In this document: one piece after another, positions 33,936 through 42,974 of the stretch
Layout: each line of letters begins with the position of its first letter
How positions within the stretch are numbered: position 1 is the first letter of the stretch
IMG/VR virus record: IMGVR_UViG_3300017971_000026
Coordinates: 20,079 to 84,078 of that record
Strand: one strand, 5' to 3'
DNA from: a virus
DNA length: 64,000 nucleotides
Notes under the pieces: generated by a model
The model's database searches: none
Told to the model about the DNA's origin: nothing
The model's input: only the letters and a program-made list of their open reading frames with translations
Program-made: the position numbers and the translations under genes

Positions 33936-34005
33936 GCCCGGACTACCGCGCACCCGTCCGGGTGCTTCCCGGGAAGCGATCCCGCCCGCGGCGGGTAGGT
34001 CGAGC
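33936..34005. promoter_or_regulatory. Divergent pair of type A elements
   Basis: Minus: GGAAGC 33969-33964, N16, GGTAGT, six bases, ATG 33935. Plus: GGAAGC 33972-33977, N16, GGTAGG, six bases, ATG 34006. The two GGAAGC boxes stand back to back as GGTGCTTCCCGGGAAGCGAT. Confidence 0.65.
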
Positions 34006-34287
34006 ATGGCGAAGAAACAGTCCCGAAGGTCGATCAGTGTGAGGGGGTCGACGTACGCTCGACTCAAGGCGCTCGCCGAGAAGCGCAACGCCCTGATCGA
34101 GAACCAGCCCGACGACGCACCGCGTCCCGAGAACTACGACAGGTGGTCGTGCTCGAACATCGTCGAGCAGCTGATCGTCGAGGCGTGCGAGGTAGGTGGT
34201 GTGGTCGCGGTCGAGGCGCCACAGAAGGTCTACCCGCGGCGCTCGGTCGAGGAGTGCGCGGGGCACGGCGGGCACTTCACCTTTTGA
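34006..34287 (+). CDS. Ribbon-helix-helix-like DNA-binding protein
   Basis: 93 residues. RRSISVRGSTYARLKALAEK, then CSNIVEQLIVEAC, has the strand-helix-helix spacing of small RHH regulators. Very basic N-terminus. Start set by a type A element. Confidence 0.55.
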   Translation: MAKKQSRRSISVRGSTYARLKALAEKRNALIENQPDDAPRPENYDRWSCSNIVEQLIVEACEVGGVVAVEAPQKVYPRRSVEECAGHGGHFTF

Positions 34288-34294
34288 GGTCGAC

Positions 34295-34591
34295 ATGGCG
34301 AAGCGAAAGCGACCGATCACATACAAGCACGCCGATCTGATCGACGCCGACCTCGACGGGTGCCTCAGGCTCGCGCGGATGGCTTGGGGGCAGCTGTCCG
34401 TGGCGATGAGGCGAGCGCTCAGCGAGGCAAGGTGCACGACGCCGACTGACGCACGGGTGTCGTCGATGACGCGCTCGGGCACCGTTCGGGCTCTCCAGCG
34501 ACGAGGCCTGCTCGAGCACGAGGGGCTCCATCTGACCCGGCTCGGCCTGCTCGTCAGCGAAGCAGGTCTGGCTCCGAGGGTCGAGGCATGA
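34295..34591 (+). CDS. Hypothetical basic protein
   Basis: 98 residues. The second half (TRSGTVRALQRRGLLEHEGL followed by LTRLGLL) has the form of a small winged helix. It follows the RHH-like gene by 7 nt and overlaps the next by 4. Confidence 0.5.
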   Translation: MAKRKRPITYKHADLIDADLDGCLRLARMAWGQLSVAMRRALSEARCTTPTDARVSSMTRSGTVRALQRRGLLEHEGLHLTRLGLLVSEAGLAPRVEA

Positions 34592-34842
34592 AGCGCCGAA
34601 ACCGAGCCGCATCGAGGGAGCGCAGGCGTGATCGGATCGCTCAGGAGCAGGCCGACGCCGAGGTCCGCGAGGAGTGGCTCAACTCGGTCGTCGGCAGCCC
34701 CGACCTGCTGGCGATCGTCGCCGGCGACACGATCGAGGGGAAGGCCTACCGCCAGCGGATCCTGCTCGACGACCAGGTGCCAGACGGCGTCACGCACACG
34801 ATGCTCAAGGCCGCCGCGAAGCGGGCGCTGGGGCGGTCGTGA
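34588..34842 (+). CDS. Hypothetical basic helical protein
   Basis: 84 residues, Arg-rich N-terminus, no recognised domain. ATGA overlap with the upstream gene. Confidence 0.5.
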   Translation: MKRRNRAASRERRRDRIAQEQADAEVREEWLNSVVGSPDLLAIVAGDTIEGKAYRQRILLDDQVPDGVTHTMLKAAAKRALGRS

Positions 34843-34867
34843 GCTTTTCGAAGTGGTCGAGGCCGAC

Positions 34868-34882
34868 TGATACCCTGACCGC
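34868..34882 (+). promoter_or_regulatory. Type B promoter-like element
   Basis: TGA-TACCCT (34871-34876), six bases, GTG 34883. Confidence 0.5.
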
Positions 34883-36784
34883 GTGGCCGAGCAGTCCCCG
34901 ACCCTCGATGACCTCCTGCGCGAGATCCAGCTGACGACGCCGGACGAGTACTGGCGGAAGTTCTTCGAGGATCCCGAAGGCGGGATCGCCACCTACCGCG
35001 GCGCCGCGCGGGCGCTGCTCGAGTACGCCAAGGTCGCAGGGCGAAGTGCGTCGCGGCAGTTCTTCTTGCGGCCGCCGGGATTCGAGCCGGCCGGGCCGGG
35101 AGTCCGGGCGTCGCAGCTCGTGACCTTCGGCAGGGCTTCCGGCGAGGACTCTGGCCTGTTCCTCGAAGCCGGAACCGTCTTCACCGAGGGGCCTCGCCAG
35201 CGCTTCTACAAGACCGTCGAGGACATCCAGTGGGTGCCCTTCGATCCCAACCCGACGCGCACGGTCGAGCTGCAGTCCACCGTGATCGGCGAGCCAGGCA
35301 ACCTGGACTACCTTGCCGACGACGACGGCAACCTGACGCTGCCCGAAGATCCGACGCTGCCCGGGATCGACGTGGTCGACCTGCAAGATCGGTCGCAAGG
35401 CCGTAGCGACATCAAAGCCGTGCTGACCCTCGGGCCCGCGACGCTCACCGACAACGGCCTCGCTCCGACCTTCTCGCCGAGCGACCCCGGCCTCTACCTG
35501 CGGATCAACCAGGCTGGCGACGCCGCGAACATCGGCCGCGTCCTGCGGATCATCGGGTACGGCGTGAGCACGGTCGAGGATCCGCCTGGGTCCGGCCGGT
35601 TTACGCGCTTCGTGATCCTCGACGACGGTCCGCAGCCGAACCTGGTCGAGTCCGCCCAGGCCGATGACGGCGGCGTCTTCACCGACTACACCGCGACGGC
35701 TCGCGCCGCTTCGCCTTCGGGGATCGCCTTGCTTCCGGTCGCCCCGGTGGTCAACGACGCGTTCTACTTCGGCGGACCGGAGCCGTTCTCGCAGATCGAC
35801 ATCGACGTCCAGCAAAAGCGGGTGGGTGACCTGGACCTGACCTGGGAGTACTGGGACGGGGTCGCGTGGGTGGCCTTCTTGGCGGTCGAGCTCGTCGACG
35901 GGACCGAGGCCTTCTCGATCGAAGGCGTGCGTCCGGTGACGATCACGCCGCCCGCGGGCTGGGCATCGACCACAGTCAACGGGGTCCCGGCGTTCTACGT
36001 CCGCGCGCGCGTCTCCGCCTTCGTCTCGCAGTCGCAGCAGCCCCTCGCCGGCCGTCTGCTGATCTACTACGGGGATCCGCTGCAGCCCGACCCGCTGGAC
36101 CCAAACGGCGACGGCCAGATCAGCTGGACGATCCTCGACGCCAAAGACCTCGGGGTCGTGATCGAGTCGATGACCGCACCGGCTGGAGGCCGCGACGACG
36201 ACCTCGGCCTGAAGCTGCGCGAGCGCGGGATCCAGCGGATGCCCGGAGAGTCCGAGGACCAGCTGCGCCGGCGCGCGTCGAGGTTCGACGACGTGGTCTC
36301 GCCCGAGCTGCTCGAGCGTAAGATCCTGCGGATCCTCGAGCCCTACGGCCTGACCGCCGAGATCTGCGACGTCGGCTACGACGGGCCTGGCGCGCCGAAC
36401 TTCTCCGGCCTGTTCTGGGACGTCGACCCACAGTTCGCGCCTGGTGTTGTCGGGGCGTGGGACCTCTACGGGCCTGGCGACGCGTTCCCGGTCAATGACA
36501 GCTTCCTTCCGTTGTCGATCAACGAGGCTCGGTGGCACTTCTTCGTGTGCGTCCCGCCGCCAACCCTCGGCGAGTTCGGGGCCGCATGGGACGATGGGCC
36601 GCCGGCCTACTTCGAGGCGAGCTTCGGGACGTTCCTCGGCAGCGCGTGGGACTTCGCGTTCGTCGACGGCTACGCGGCGCTGTCCTCGGCGCTGTACATG
36701 GAGGTCTACGACTGCCTCAAGTCCGCCAAGGGCGGCGGGATCGGCTACACGCTGATCCAGAAGGACCTCGTGGGCTGCCCTTAG
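34883..36784 (+). CDS. Large baseplate/tail protein
   Basis: 633 residues. Long beta-rich middle with Asp/Gly/Pro loops. A C-terminal region LRRRASRFDDVVSPELLERK, then ILRILEPYGLTAEI, recalls baseplate proteins of the gpI / tail-I type. The type B start places it in the late class. It stands alone on the plus strand far from the other baseplate genes at 60-63 kb. Specific role not resolved. Confidence 0.55.
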   Translation: MAEQSPTLDDLLREIQLTTPDEYWRKFFEDPEGGIATYRGAARALLEYAKVAGRSASRQFFLRPPGFEPAGPGVRASQLVTFGRASGEDSGLFLEAGTVFTEGPRQRFYKTVEDIQWVPFDPNPTRTVELQSTVIGEPGNLDYLADDDGNLTLPEDPTLPGIDVVDLQDRSQGRSDIKAVLTLGPATLTDNGLAPTFSPSDPGLYLRINQAGDAANIGRVLRIIGYGVSTVEDPPGSGRFTRFVILDDGPQPNLVESAQADDGGVFTDYTATARAASPSGIALLPVAPVVNDAFYFGGPEPFSQIDIDVQQKRVGDLDLTWEYWDGVAWVAFLAVELVDGTEAFSIEGVRPVTITPPAGWASTTVNGVPAFYVRARVSAFVSQSQQPLAGRLLIYYGDPLQPDPLDPNGDGQISWTILDAKDLGVVIESMTAPAGGRDDDLGLKLRERGIQRMPGESEDQLRRRASRFDDVVSPELLERKILRILEPYGLTAEICDVGYDGPGAPNFSGLFWDVDPQFAPGVVGAWDLYGPGDAFPVNDSFLPLSINEARWHFFVCVPPPTLGEFGAAWDDGPPAYFEASFGTFLGSAWDFAFVDGYAALSSALYMEVYDCLKSAKGGGIGYTLIQKDLVGCP

Positions 36785-37560
36785 AACAGCGGCAGCGTCC
36801 CGGTTGAGTTCGCGCGCGTCGGCGTCGCCGATATCCGGTCGAGCGCATCCTCGAAGGTCGCACGGTCCGCCTCCGACCCGAGCCCGTCGAGGCCGAGCTC
36901 GCGCGCGGCCATGAGCGTCGTCGCGCTCCCGGCGTAGGGGTCGACGACACGCGGCCGAGGAGGCCAACCCGGGACGCGCGAGGAGTCCTTCGGGATCGCG
37001 TAGTCTCGGACGATCTCCCGCATGATCCCGAGCGGCTTGCCGCCCGTCCTCGGCGACCGCGGATCGTTGGGGCTGCGGATGTAGGCTCCCGAAAGCGTCC
37101 CCCACCTCTGGAACTGAGCCGTTCGCGGGCGCGCGACCACGAGCCACCACGACCACGACGAAGGGCCGTCCCCCGACAGGCGGCAGCGCGACCCGACGTC
37201 GACGATCGGGATCGGCGGGAACACGAGGCGCCCCGCGTCGCTCAGGTGGTCGGACCAGACCGGCGCGAGGTTGTGGTCGGTGATCGACGCGACCCAGCCG
37301 AGCGTGCGCTCAGACCAGCTGGCGACGAACGCCTCGACGTCTGCCTCGTCAAGGAACTCGTAGCTGATCTGATCGGTGTAGCCCGGCCGATGTCGGTAGC
37401 GAGGGTCTCGGGGCTTGTCGCCGCGCGAGCGAGCTGCGCGGCCGTCGTTGCCGTAGCCGTCGTGCGTCTCCTTGCCGAAGGGCCCGTCGAAGATCAGCGC
37501 GTCGGCGGTCTCTCCGTCGAGGGTCTCCTGCCACCTTCCGTGGCGTAGCTCAATGCTCAC
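36781..37560 (-). CDS. DNA methyltransferase (N4/N6 class)
   Basis: 259 residues. The catalytic-type loop ALIFDGPFG (DxPF) comes first and the SAM-binding DPYAGSATTLMAARELG comes near the C-terminus: the motif order of beta-class amino-methyltransferases. GTG overlaps the sigma-factor stop, so it is co-translated with the sigma gene. Confidence 0.7.
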   Translation of the reverse strand: MSIELRHGRWQETLDGETADALIFDGPFGKETHDGYGNDGRAARSRGDKPRDPRYRHRPGYTDQISYEFLDEADVEAFVASWSERTLGWVASITDHNLAPVWSDHLSDAGRLVFPPIPIVDVGSRCRLSGDGPSSWSWWLVVARPRTAQFQRWGTLSGAYIRSPNDPRSPRTGGKPLGIMREIVRDYAIPKDSSRVPGWPPRPRVVDPYAGSATTLMAARELGLDGLGSEADRATFEDALDRISATPTRANSTGTLPLF

Positions 37561-38093
37561 GCGACCGCTTCGAGCAAGGGGCGAGCGTGGGCGAGCTTCT
37601 TGCGCAGGGCGATCCGTGACCTCGACGTGCGGCCGTGGATCGTGTTGCGGGTCGTGCCCTGGACCTCGGCGATGTCGGCGTGGCGCTGGCCCTTCATCGC
37701 GCGGAGGGTCGCGTCGCGCCAGGTCTCCGGGAGATCGTCGATCGCCTCGCGCACGGTCGAGTCGATCAACTCGCGGGCGCGCGCGTCGTCGATACGGCCC
37801 TCGAGCTTCTCGAAGTCGGTGACCTCGGACTTGGCCCAGCGATGCTCGACGGCGACGCGACGCGACCGACGCCCAACGTCGTTGAGGTGAGCGTTGCGCA
37901 TGATCGTGAAGGCCCAAGCCGACGGTGTCGCGCGCTCGGGGTCGTAACGGTCGATCGCCTTCCAGATCCGCAGCTGCGTGTCGGCGACGAGGTCCTCGGC
38001 GTCGGCGACGTTGCCGGTGAGCTTGATCGCGATGCGCCGCATCGATGGCGCGAGAGGGGCGAAGTACTTGGTGAAGATCTGCGTGGTGGTCAT
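37557..38093 (-). CDS. ECF-like sigma-70 family RNA polymerase sigma factor
   Basis: 178 residues. The sigma-2 region is LVADTQLRIWKAIDRYDPER followed by SAWAFTIMRNAHLNDVGR. A linker follows, then the sigma-4 region EAIDDLPETWRDATLRAMKG with AEVQGTTRNTIHGRTSRSR as recognition helix. No sigma-1 or -3 domain: ECF size and layout. It would direct RNA polymerase to phage promoters; the type A or C elements are natural candidates. ATG 38093 is chosen because TAGGAT lies seven bases upstream; ATG 38102 would overlap that box. Confidence 0.78.
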   Translation of the reverse strand: MTTTQIFTKYFAPLAPSMRRIAIKLTGNVADAEDLVADTQLRIWKAIDRYDPERATPSAWAFTIMRNAHLNDVGRRSRRVAVEHRWAKSEVTDFEKLEGRIDDARARELIDSTVREAIDDLPETWRDATLRAMKGQRHADIAEVQGTTRNTIHGRTSRSRIALRKKLAHARPLLEAVA

Positions 38094-38106
38094 GTCGGTC
38101 ATCCTA
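38094..38106 (-). promoter_or_regulatory. Type B-like element of the sigma-factor gene
   Basis: TAGGAT, seven bases, ATG 38093 on the minus strand. Confidence 0.4.
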
Positions 38107-38136
38107 CGGGTTTGGTGTGGTCTTGGGGAGATCTCT

Positions 38137-40311
38137 TCAGGCGGTCAGCGAGGCGATCCGCAGCTTCACGTGGCCGACGATCGAGGCGATCTTTCCGACG
38201 CGATGCACGCGCTTGGTCTTGCCGATCCCGCGCTCGTCGACGGTGTCCGCGTCGCGAACCAGCGAGACCTTGATCGAGTCCTTGCCGACGCCGCGGACCT
38301 GGCCGCCCTCGATCGTGCTGGCGACCTTGCAGGTCACGCGACCGCGCTTGCGGGTGTAGATGACCTCCCAGTAGCCGCGAGCGGGCTTGCTCGGGGTGAA
38401 GCCCAGGCCGCGCAGCTCGGCGTCGAGGCGGCGCGCCAGGGCCACGCGAGCGGCGGCGGCGTGCGGGTCGTAGGTGTCCGGGGCGTCGGCGGCGACGGGC
38501 GGGAGCGGGGCGGGCTGATCGTTCTCGGGCTTGGCGTCGCGGTCTAGATACCCTGGGTCGTGCTTGCGCCCGGGGTGCGCGCAGTCGACATGCGCGTGAT
38601 GGCCGGGCCCCTTGAGGCTCTGGACGACACTCATGACCGGCAGGCCATCGACGGGCGCCCCACACTTGTGGCAAGGCCCAGCGATCCCCGCGACGATCGG
38701 GTCGTCGTCCTCGTCGTCATCGCCACCCACGTCAATCACGCCGTCGAGCATCACCAGCTCCTCCTGCGCGCGCGTCACCGCGACGTCGAGCAGGTTCCGC
38801 TCCTGCTCGACCATCCACGGGCGCGAGTTCGGCCACGCTTGACCGAGCCGCTCGGGCTTGGCGATGAACACCCGCGGAGCTTCGAGCCCCTTCGCCCGGT
38901 GCACCGAGCTGAGCACGACCTTGGGGTCCTGGTCTTCGAACAGCTTGGCGATCGCGGCCTTCAGCTCGTTGGCCGACTTCGCGCCCGACGAGATCCAGAT
39001 CACCCGGATGCACTCGGCCTGGTCGGAGATCGCTTCGAGCCGCGCGGCCAGGGCGTCCTCGCTGCGCTTGCCGTAGCGCTTGCGGGCCTGGTCCTTCTCG
39101 CGGTCCTCCCAGTCGTCGAGACCGAGGCCGAAGTCCGCGAAGCTGCGACCCTTGGCCGCGACGGTGATCACCTTGGCCAGCCCCTTGCCGAGGTCGCGAC
39201 CGCGGACCGCCGCGCTCACGCCGTTTCCGATCAGCTTGAACGCGAGGCTGAGGAGCGGCGCGTTCAGGCGACAGAGGACCATGTCGCCGCGCCGGGCCTC
39301 GTCGAGGAACGCGTCGGTGGTCGAACTGCGGACGACGCCCTCTGGAGCGCCGGGGCGAGCCTCGATCTGCGGGACGATCTCGCGGGCGAGGTCGAGGACG
39401 CTGGTCGGGCAGCGGTAGCAGACGCTGAGGGGTAGGACCTTCGCGTCGAACTCGGTGATGATCGCCTGGAACGACGCGCTGTCTGCTCCCGCGAAGCCGT
39501 AGATCGCTTGATTCCTGTCGCCGATCGCAAGCAGTCGGCCGTTCTTCGTCAGTGACCGGCCGATCAGGACCCGGTGCGCCTTCGAGATGTCCTGGCACTC
39601 ATCGACGAAGATCGACGAGTAGGTCGCGGGCTGCAGTCCGAGTTGGCAGGGGAGCCAGACCATGTCGGTGAAGTCGACGATCCTCGGGTTGTCGGCGCCC
39701 CACTGCATGGCGAGGCGGGCGACGTCGACAATCAGCTGCTCGACGGCGCCGGGGAAGTCGATGTTGTGATGGTCCGCGAGGGCGAGGAGATCGGCAGCGA
39801 AGCCAGGGCCCGCCTCAGGCGCGACTAGGCTCAGCCGCGCGAGGTCGATCAACTTGAGGGTCGAGCTGCGCGGGAAGCCGTCGTCGATGACCGACTTGAT
39901 CTCGGCGGGCGTGAGCGCGTCGCCGCGGAGGGTCTGCGCGGCGTCGACCTCGGCGATGCAGCCGTCGACGAAGTCGCGGTACTTGCCGGCGTCGACCTTG
40001 ACCCGGCCGAAGGCCCGGCGGACCGCGCCGAAGCCATGCGAGTGTACCGTCGAGGCGACCATCCCGGTCCCCTTCAGCTCGGTGTTCAGCATCGTGGCGA
40101 TCGACCTGTTGAAGGCCAGGAACAAGCCCGATTCGACCAGCTTCGCGCAGCTGACGATGGTCGTTGTCTTGCCAGATCCTGCGCAGGCCTCGACCACGCC
40201 GTTGCCCTCGCCGTCCGCGACAAAGTCGAAGATCGCGGCTTGATAGGCGCTCGGGACGTAGGTCAGCTCGAGGCGGTCGCGCCAGGCTTCGGGGGTCATG
40301 CTCGTCGTCAT
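38137..40311 (-). CDS. UvrD/Rep-like superfamily 1 helicase
   Basis: 724 residues. Motif I ACAGSGKTTT (about 43), motif II IFVDECQDIS, motif III AIGDRNQAIYGFAGAD, motif V SSVHRAKGLEA and motif VI NLLDVAVTRAQEEL are all present. The C-terminal 200 residues hold a CHKCG...HVDC zinc site and a possible OB-like tail. Likely a 3'-5' helicase for replication or repair. ATG 40311 (MTTSMTPEAW) is preferred over 40341 because a type C element ends at 40312. Confidence 0.85.
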   Translation of the reverse strand: MTTSMTPEAWRDRLELTYVPSAYQAAIFDFVADGEGNGVVEACAGSGKTTTIVSCAKLVESGLFLAFNRSIATMLNTELKGTGMVASTVHSHGFGAVRRAFGRVKVDAGKYRDFVDGCIAEVDAAQTLRGDALTPAEIKSVIDDGFPRSSTLKLIDLARLSLVAPEAGPGFAADLLALADHHNIDFPGAVEQLIVDVARLAMQWGADNPRIVDFTDMVWLPCQLGLQPATYSSIFVDECQDISKAHRVLIGRSLTKNGRLLAIGDRNQAIYGFAGADSASFQAIITEFDAKVLPLSVCYRCPTSVLDLAREIVPQIEARPGAPEGVVRSSTTDAFLDEARRGDMVLCRLNAPLLSLAFKLIGNGVSAAVRGRDLGKGLAKVITVAAKGRSFADFGLGLDDWEDREKDQARKRYGKRSEDALAARLEAISDQAECIRVIWISSGAKSANELKAAIAKLFEDQDPKVVLSSVHRAKGLEAPRVFIAKPERLGQAWPNSRPWMVEQERNLLDVAVTRAQEELVMLDGVIDVGGDDDEDDDPIVAGIAGPCHKCGAPVDGLPVMSVVQSLKGPGHHAHVDCAHPGRKHDPGYLDRDAKPENDQPAPLPPVAADAPDTYDPHAAAARVALARRLDAELRGLGFTPSKPARGYWEVIYTRKRGRVTCKVASTIEGGQVRGVGKDSIKVSLVRDADTVDERGIGKTKRVHRVGKIASIVGHVKLRIASLTA

Positions 40312-40346
40312 CGCGCGGTCCAACCGGGCCCAACGCGCCATATTCC
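40312..40346 (-). promoter_or_regulatory. Type C promoter-like element
   Basis: GGAATA, N14, CGGTTGG, eight bases, ATG 40311. Further upstream lies AAAAAAGATCGAGAAAGT, shared with the site at 48722. Confidence 0.6.
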
Positions 40347-40420
40347 GCCACTTCCCAACTTTCTCGATCTTTTTTCTGATCTACCCACGACCTGCCGCCA
40401 CTACCACTGTGAGCATCGCG

Positions 40421-40454
40421 GGAAGCGCCCGGCCGCCCGGCGGGTAGACCGGGC
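40421..40454 (+). promoter_or_regulatory. Type A promoter-like element
   Basis: GGAAGC, N16, GGTAGA, six bases, ATG 40455. Divergent from the type C element of the helicase. Confidence 0.6.
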
Positions 40455-41009
40455 ATGAGCGAGAACCAGCCGGTCTACCTGACCACCCGCGAGCACCGTG
40501 CGCTGCGCGACCTGCTCACCGCGCAGATCGCCTTCGAGGACGGCGCGCCGCCCGAGCCCACCGCCGAGGAGCGGGACCACGAGATGCACGGCGTCCGCCA
40601 TCCGATCCAGGACGGCGACGAGGTCCTCTACCCGATCGCCTGCCGCAAGAACGTGATGCACCGTCGCCACGACGAGGACCTCGTGGCCTGTCGCTGGCGC
40701 GCGGACGACAAGGCGATCCAGGGCGCGGTGTCGTGCACGCTGTGTGGCAAGTGCGAGGGACCGGGGATGGTCCGACACGAGAAGCTTCGGTCGATGGTCG
40801 ACGGGACCTACCTGCCGAGCACGGCCGAGGGCGAACCATCGATTTTCGACGAGGCTGGGGCTCCGGAGCGGGCGGTGGAGATCACGACCATCCCGAAGAT
40901 CACGATCTCGCACGGCGGCGGATGGGACCCAAGGAGCGACCCGCGGGCGCATGACCCGACGCTCAACGAGTGCGTCGGGATGGTCGAGACGCTGGCCGAG
41001 AACGACTGA
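40455..41009 (+). CDS. Hypothetical Cys-containing protein
   Basis: 184 residues. A CTLCGKCEGPG cluster in the middle may bind zinc. No family recognised. Single-gene type A unit ending at a bidirectional hairpin. Confidence 0.6.
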   Translation: MSENQPVYLTTREHRALRDLLTAQIAFEDGAPPEPTAEERDHEMHGVRHPIQDGDEVLYPIACRKNVMHRRHDEDLVACRWRADDKAIQGAVSCTLCGKCEGPGMVRHEKLRSMVDGTYLPSTAEGEPSIFDEAGAPERAVEITTIPKITISHGGGWDPRSDPRAHDPTLNECVGMVETLAEND

Positions 41010-41018
41010 CCACGCAGA

Positions 41019-41048
41019 AGCGCCCGACCCCTCGCGGGACCGGGCGCT
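41019..41048. terminator. Hairpin between convergent genes
   Basis: AGCGCCCG (41019-41026) and CGGGCGCT (41041-41048) form an 8-bp stem with a 14-nt loop between the ends of the plus gene at 41009 and the minus gene at 41067. No strong T-run, so the terminator call is by position and stem. Confidence 0.5.
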
Positions 41049-41066
41049 CGTTCGAAGCTCGAAGGC

Positions 41067-41504
41067 TCAGGCGCTGCCGGGAGCGGCGAGGGCCTCGGCG
41101 AGCTCGAGCGGCATGATCGCCTTCTCGACGCGGTAGCCGGTGACGGCCGCCTGGAAGGTCAGCGTCGGCACGCCGGTCGCCGAGTAGATGACCTGAACTT
41201 CGCCGACCGCGGGCGCGGTAGTCCCGTAGACGATCGGGAAGTTGGTGACGCCGTCCTCGGACGTGACCGCGAAGATCCGGCCGGGTTCGGGGACGACGGC
41301 GCCCGACGAGTCGAGCGGGCCGTCGACGTGGGTGACCTGCGACGGCAGTCCGGTGCGGGTGGTCAGGCCCGGCACGAAGCTGGCGATGATGTCACCGAAG
41401 CCCCGGACGGGGTCGGAGTCGTCGCGCAACTGGGCGAGCGCGGTCTGCATGCGGGTGGGCTCGGTGGCCTCGTTGAGGAGGGTCTTGACGGTACGTCCTG
41501 CCAT
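41067..41504 (-). CDS. Probable head-associated structural protein
   Basis: 145 residues, beta-rich, no specific family. It follows the coat gene with a 34-nt gap and has its own ribosome site (AAAGGA about 10 nt before the ATG). Such genes often encode a decoration, stabilisation or head-closure protein. Confidence 0.5.
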   Translation of the reverse strand: MAGRTVKTLLNEATEPTRMQTALAQLRDDSDPVRGFGDIIASFVPGLTTRTGLPSQVTHVDGPLDSSGAVVPEPGRIFAVTSEDGVTNFPIVYGTTAPAVGEVQVIYSATGVPTLTFQAAVTGYRVEKAIMPLELAEALAAPGSA

Positions 41505-41538
41505 GATCTCTGGTCCTTTCTCTGCTCGAGGGTCGAGG

Positions 41539-42969
41539 CTAGTTGAGCGCCGTCTGGATCAGGCGCGCGCGCTTGTAGGCGACGCCGACCCGATCGCCGG
41601 CGGCGTTGCGGCCACCCGAGCTCGTGCCGGTGAGGCGGTTGGTCGGACAGACGTGGTCGCCGGCCCACGACCACGCGAGGGTCACGTTCTCGTTGAAGGC
41701 GTCGGTGGGCGCCTTGAGGATGAAGCGGATCCCGTCGAGGTCGATCTCGACGCCGCCGTTGGTCGCCCGCATGCCACCAACGCGACCGGCGACGCCGGCC
41801 TCGGACATGAAGGCGTTCTCGTTGAGGTGCTTCTCGCAGAGGGCGCTTTGGCCGATCACGATCGTGTTCATCAACTCGATCCCACCGGCGTTGGTGGTCT
41901 CGAGCCCGACGTCGCCGGACCCGAAGGCCAGTGGGGCCGAGGCGGGACGCGTCTGGACGAAGCTGTCCGGGTCGACGGTGTTGTCGCGCGGGACCTCGTT
42001 GTTCGCGAAGAAGGTGCAGCCAGCGGTGCGGCCAACCGCGAACTTGAGGTAGGGCGCGACGTCGAGACCCATGCCCTCGATCTGGCGCTGGAAGCTGTTG
42101 TCCAGCTGCAGTTGCTCCTCGCCGAGTGGGTCGAAGTGCACGTGGTAGTAGCCGTCAGCGCAGGGGCCGACGTTGTCGCGGCGGAGGCTCGAGATCGCCT
42201 TGCGGATCAGGTCCATCGTCAGGACCTTGCCCGCGGTGATCCCGTCCACCGTCGGTGCGCCGTTCGGCCGAATGACAACCGAGGCGTCGAGGGCGTCGAT
42301 CCGGTTGCCGGCCGCGAGGCCACCGACGGCGACGTCGAGCACGAGACGTCCGGGCCCGAGCGGGAAGTCGGTGTCATCCGGGATCGTCCCGATGATCTGC
42401 GAGCCGGCGAGCACGCCGTTGACGTTGAACTCGCGCGGGTTGGCGGACGACACCGGGACGAGCGACCCGCTCAGCGGATCCGGGGTCTCGGTGAAGCCGT
42501 TGAGGGCCGAGACTTGGACCTCGAGACCAGCGGCCAGGATCGCGTCGACGATCGCGTGGCCGGCGGAGTAGTTCTGGTAGAGCCGGTTGCGGGGCAGCCG
42601 GTTGAGCACCTGAGCGGCCGCGAGCGAGAACTTGTGCTGCTTCTCGAGGTACGGGCTGATCGCGGTGACGTAGTTCGACGGCATGTGAACCTGCGTCTTG
42701 TCGCCGTACAGGTTCATCGTCGCCTTGTACTTCTCGTAGTCGAGCTGCGCGAAGCCGGGCTCGACGGCGGGATTCCGAGGCTTGGTCCGTGCCCGGAACA
42801 GGCCCGGGTTGAGGAACTCCATGGTCTGACCCGCTCGGGCCTCCCAACGTTCGCGGTGCGCCGCGGCACGAAAGAGAAGCCCGGGGAACAGGGCCTCACC
42901 GATCGAACGCGCGATCGTGCGGTCCTGGATGATCTTGTCGAGGTTGGCGTTGCCGATGAGGATGTTCAT
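41539..42969 (-). CDS. Major capsid protein
   Basis: 476 residues, the size of a coat protein, with scaffold gene directly upstream. RERWEARAGQTMEFLNPGLF in the N-arm, a long helical spine region (YLEKQHKFSLAAAQVLNRLP), GKVLTMDLIRKAISSLRRDN and many beta loops fit an HK97/P22-like coat. It starts at ATG 42969 behind AGGAGACCTCGA, a clear ribosome site that lies in a hairpin. Confidence 0.7.
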   Translation of the reverse strand: MNILIGNANLDKIIQDRTIARSIGEALFPGLLFRAAAHRERWEARAGQTMEFLNPGLFRARTKPRNPAVEPGFAQLDYEKYKATMNLYGDKTQVHMPSNYVTAISPYLEKQHKFSLAAAQVLNRLPRNRLYQNYSAGHAIVDAILAAGLEVQVSALNGFTETPDPLSGSLVPVSSANPREFNVNGVLAGSQIIGTIPDDTDFPLGPGRLVLDVAVGGLAAGNRIDALDASVVIRPNGAPTVDGITAGKVLTMDLIRKAISSLRRDNVGPCADGYYHVHFDPLGEEQLQLDNSFQRQIEGMGLDVAPYLKFAVGRTAGCTFFANNEVPRDNTVDPDSFVQTRPASAPLAFGSGDVGLETTNAGGIELMNTIVIGQSALCEKHLNENAFMSEAGVAGRVGGMRATNGGVEIDLDGIRFILKAPTDAFNENVTLAWSWAGDHVCPTNRLTGTSSGGRNAAGDRVGVAYKRARLIQTALN

Positions 42970-42974
42970 TCGAG

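Noticed and set aside
34839-34934. Short frames between 34842 and the tail gene
   Set aside because: They read through the type B element into the next gene in a wrong frame; no independent support.
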